Below are positions 63,401-64,000 of a DNA stretch of 64,000 nt, piece after piece. This DNA is from Ascidia mentula (taxonomy: Eukaryota; Chordata; Ascidiacea; Phlebobranchia; Ascidiidae). Made by a program: the position numbers and the translations under genes. The notes under the pieces are model-generated. The model did not search any database, was not told where the DNA came from, and saw only the letters and a list, made by a program, of their open reading frames with translations. How positions within the stretch are numbered: the first letter of the stretch is position 1; every line of letters starts with the position of its first letter. The stretch is from assembly GCA_947561715.1 (NCBI GenBank), contig OX387197.1:18336266-18400265 (forward strand), given 5' to 3'.

Positions 63401-64000
63401 GGAGAGAACAGATCATGGGAGGTTGGTGAAAAACTATTTGTTATTCGTTATAGAAACGTTTTCTGCAATTGTCTTTCATCCAAGTGCACGAGTGAAATAT
63501 TTTAATTTTTGCTATGAAATAGAATTATTATCAGATTAAACTGACTTGTCAAACACGCCTAAAATACAACGAGTTCACAGCGTCAGAGCATGATGCGAAA
63601 GAAGAAAAAAGACAGCAGCGGGGAAGACTCGAAACTGCAGGAGGCGCTGGAAGAGAACAAAGCACTCAGCGAAGAGTTAGAAAAGCTGAAAATGGAGCAC
63701 AGGCAGCTGGTGGGTTGCAATAGAAAAACAAATTACGACTTGTTCTCGCAAGTCTTTTTCCAACTTGGATGTTTCTTCCAGATCGAGGAAATGGAACAAA
63801 CACAAGGAGCCTCGTCTACGGATGACAAGACACATCTTCTCAACCTTAAGATCCGACAACTGACCGACAAAAACGAAGAGGTTGAAGAGCGATGTAGGGA
63901 ACTTGAACACAAGCTTGCGCAGCAGAGCAACGGCACAAGCGAGGTCGTCTCTGAGTCGAAAGTGTCCATACCACCACCCCCACCACCACCACCTCCCCCT
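60420..64000 (+). CDS. SHTN1: Shootin-1-like coiled-coil protein (5' part)
   Basis: Nine exons, phases consistent: 60420-60644, 61360-61420, 61954-62087, 62446-62647, 62867-62895, 62959-63040, 63300-63421, 63587-63709, 63782-64000 (open). Shootin-1 links actin flow to L1-CAM in growing axons and takes part in neuronal polarity. Matching points are an acidic N-terminus, long coiled coils (EVEAKLQEYER; LVHAENENKSLKERVEHYKK), DDDIVDKELEQLQK, the segment EVESQVRKKAETFAAQMYGE, close to the human LEKDLRKKAESFAQEMF, and LQEALEENKALSEELEKL, then a polyproline run exactly where shootin has one, cut by the window end. Two short exons (29 and 61 bp) are supported by phase. The rest of the gene lies to the right. 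Confidence 0.82.

Overview
The window is animal DNA from a compact, AT-rich genome, most likely an ascidian tunicate of the Ciona type. Small phase-consistent GT-AG introns are common, close same-strand gene pairs look like trans-splicing operons, and the protein families (sideroflexin, DIPP, MRPL16, TMEM231, shootin, GTSF1, CCDC142) are metazoan. The species is inferred from style, not proven. No bacterial genes, CRISPR arrays or tRNAs were found. All exon models were built by hand from splice sites and reading phase.

Layout. 1-1109 (+): last four exons of a Pol mu/TdT-like family X DNA polymerase. 2295-14864 (+): 15-exon CCDC142-like gene with two introns of 2.5-3.1 kb. 16716-18154 (+): DIPP Nudix hydrolase (NUDT3/4-like) with a long tail. 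20703-22570 (+): intronless MRPL16 followed at close range by intronless TMEM231, a possible operon. 23980-27204 (+): sideroflexin in 11 exons; its last intron holds a perfect 98-bp inverted repeat.

27939-42065 (-) is the most interesting region. It is a recently expanded array of three units, each built from a type I membrane C-type lectin gene (CTL) followed 270 bp downstream by a zona-pellucida-domain membrane gene (ZP). Unit A is complete. In unit B the ZP gene is truncated and carries a 1.07-kb foldback transposon, and the CTL gene carries a Penelope-like element with a GIY-YIG remnant. In unit C nearly all of the ZP gene is deleted, leaving CTL_C next to a leftover ZP cytoplasmic-tail exon. 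Introns and the first lectin exon are almost identical between copies, while the exon encoding the ligand-binding half of the lectin differs strongly. That is the pattern expected of a diversifying recognition receptor.

42990-44417 (-): intronless SLC49/FLVCR-like MFS transporter. 45.5-49.9 kb: three direct copies of a roughly 0.8-kb repeat and no convincing gene. 52552-53453 (+): class I SAM methyltransferase with one frameshift. 56024-57633 (-): GTSF1-like double CHHC zinc-finger protein (piRNA pathway). 60420-64000 (+): 5' part of a shootin-1-like gene, cut by the window end inside its polyproline stretch.
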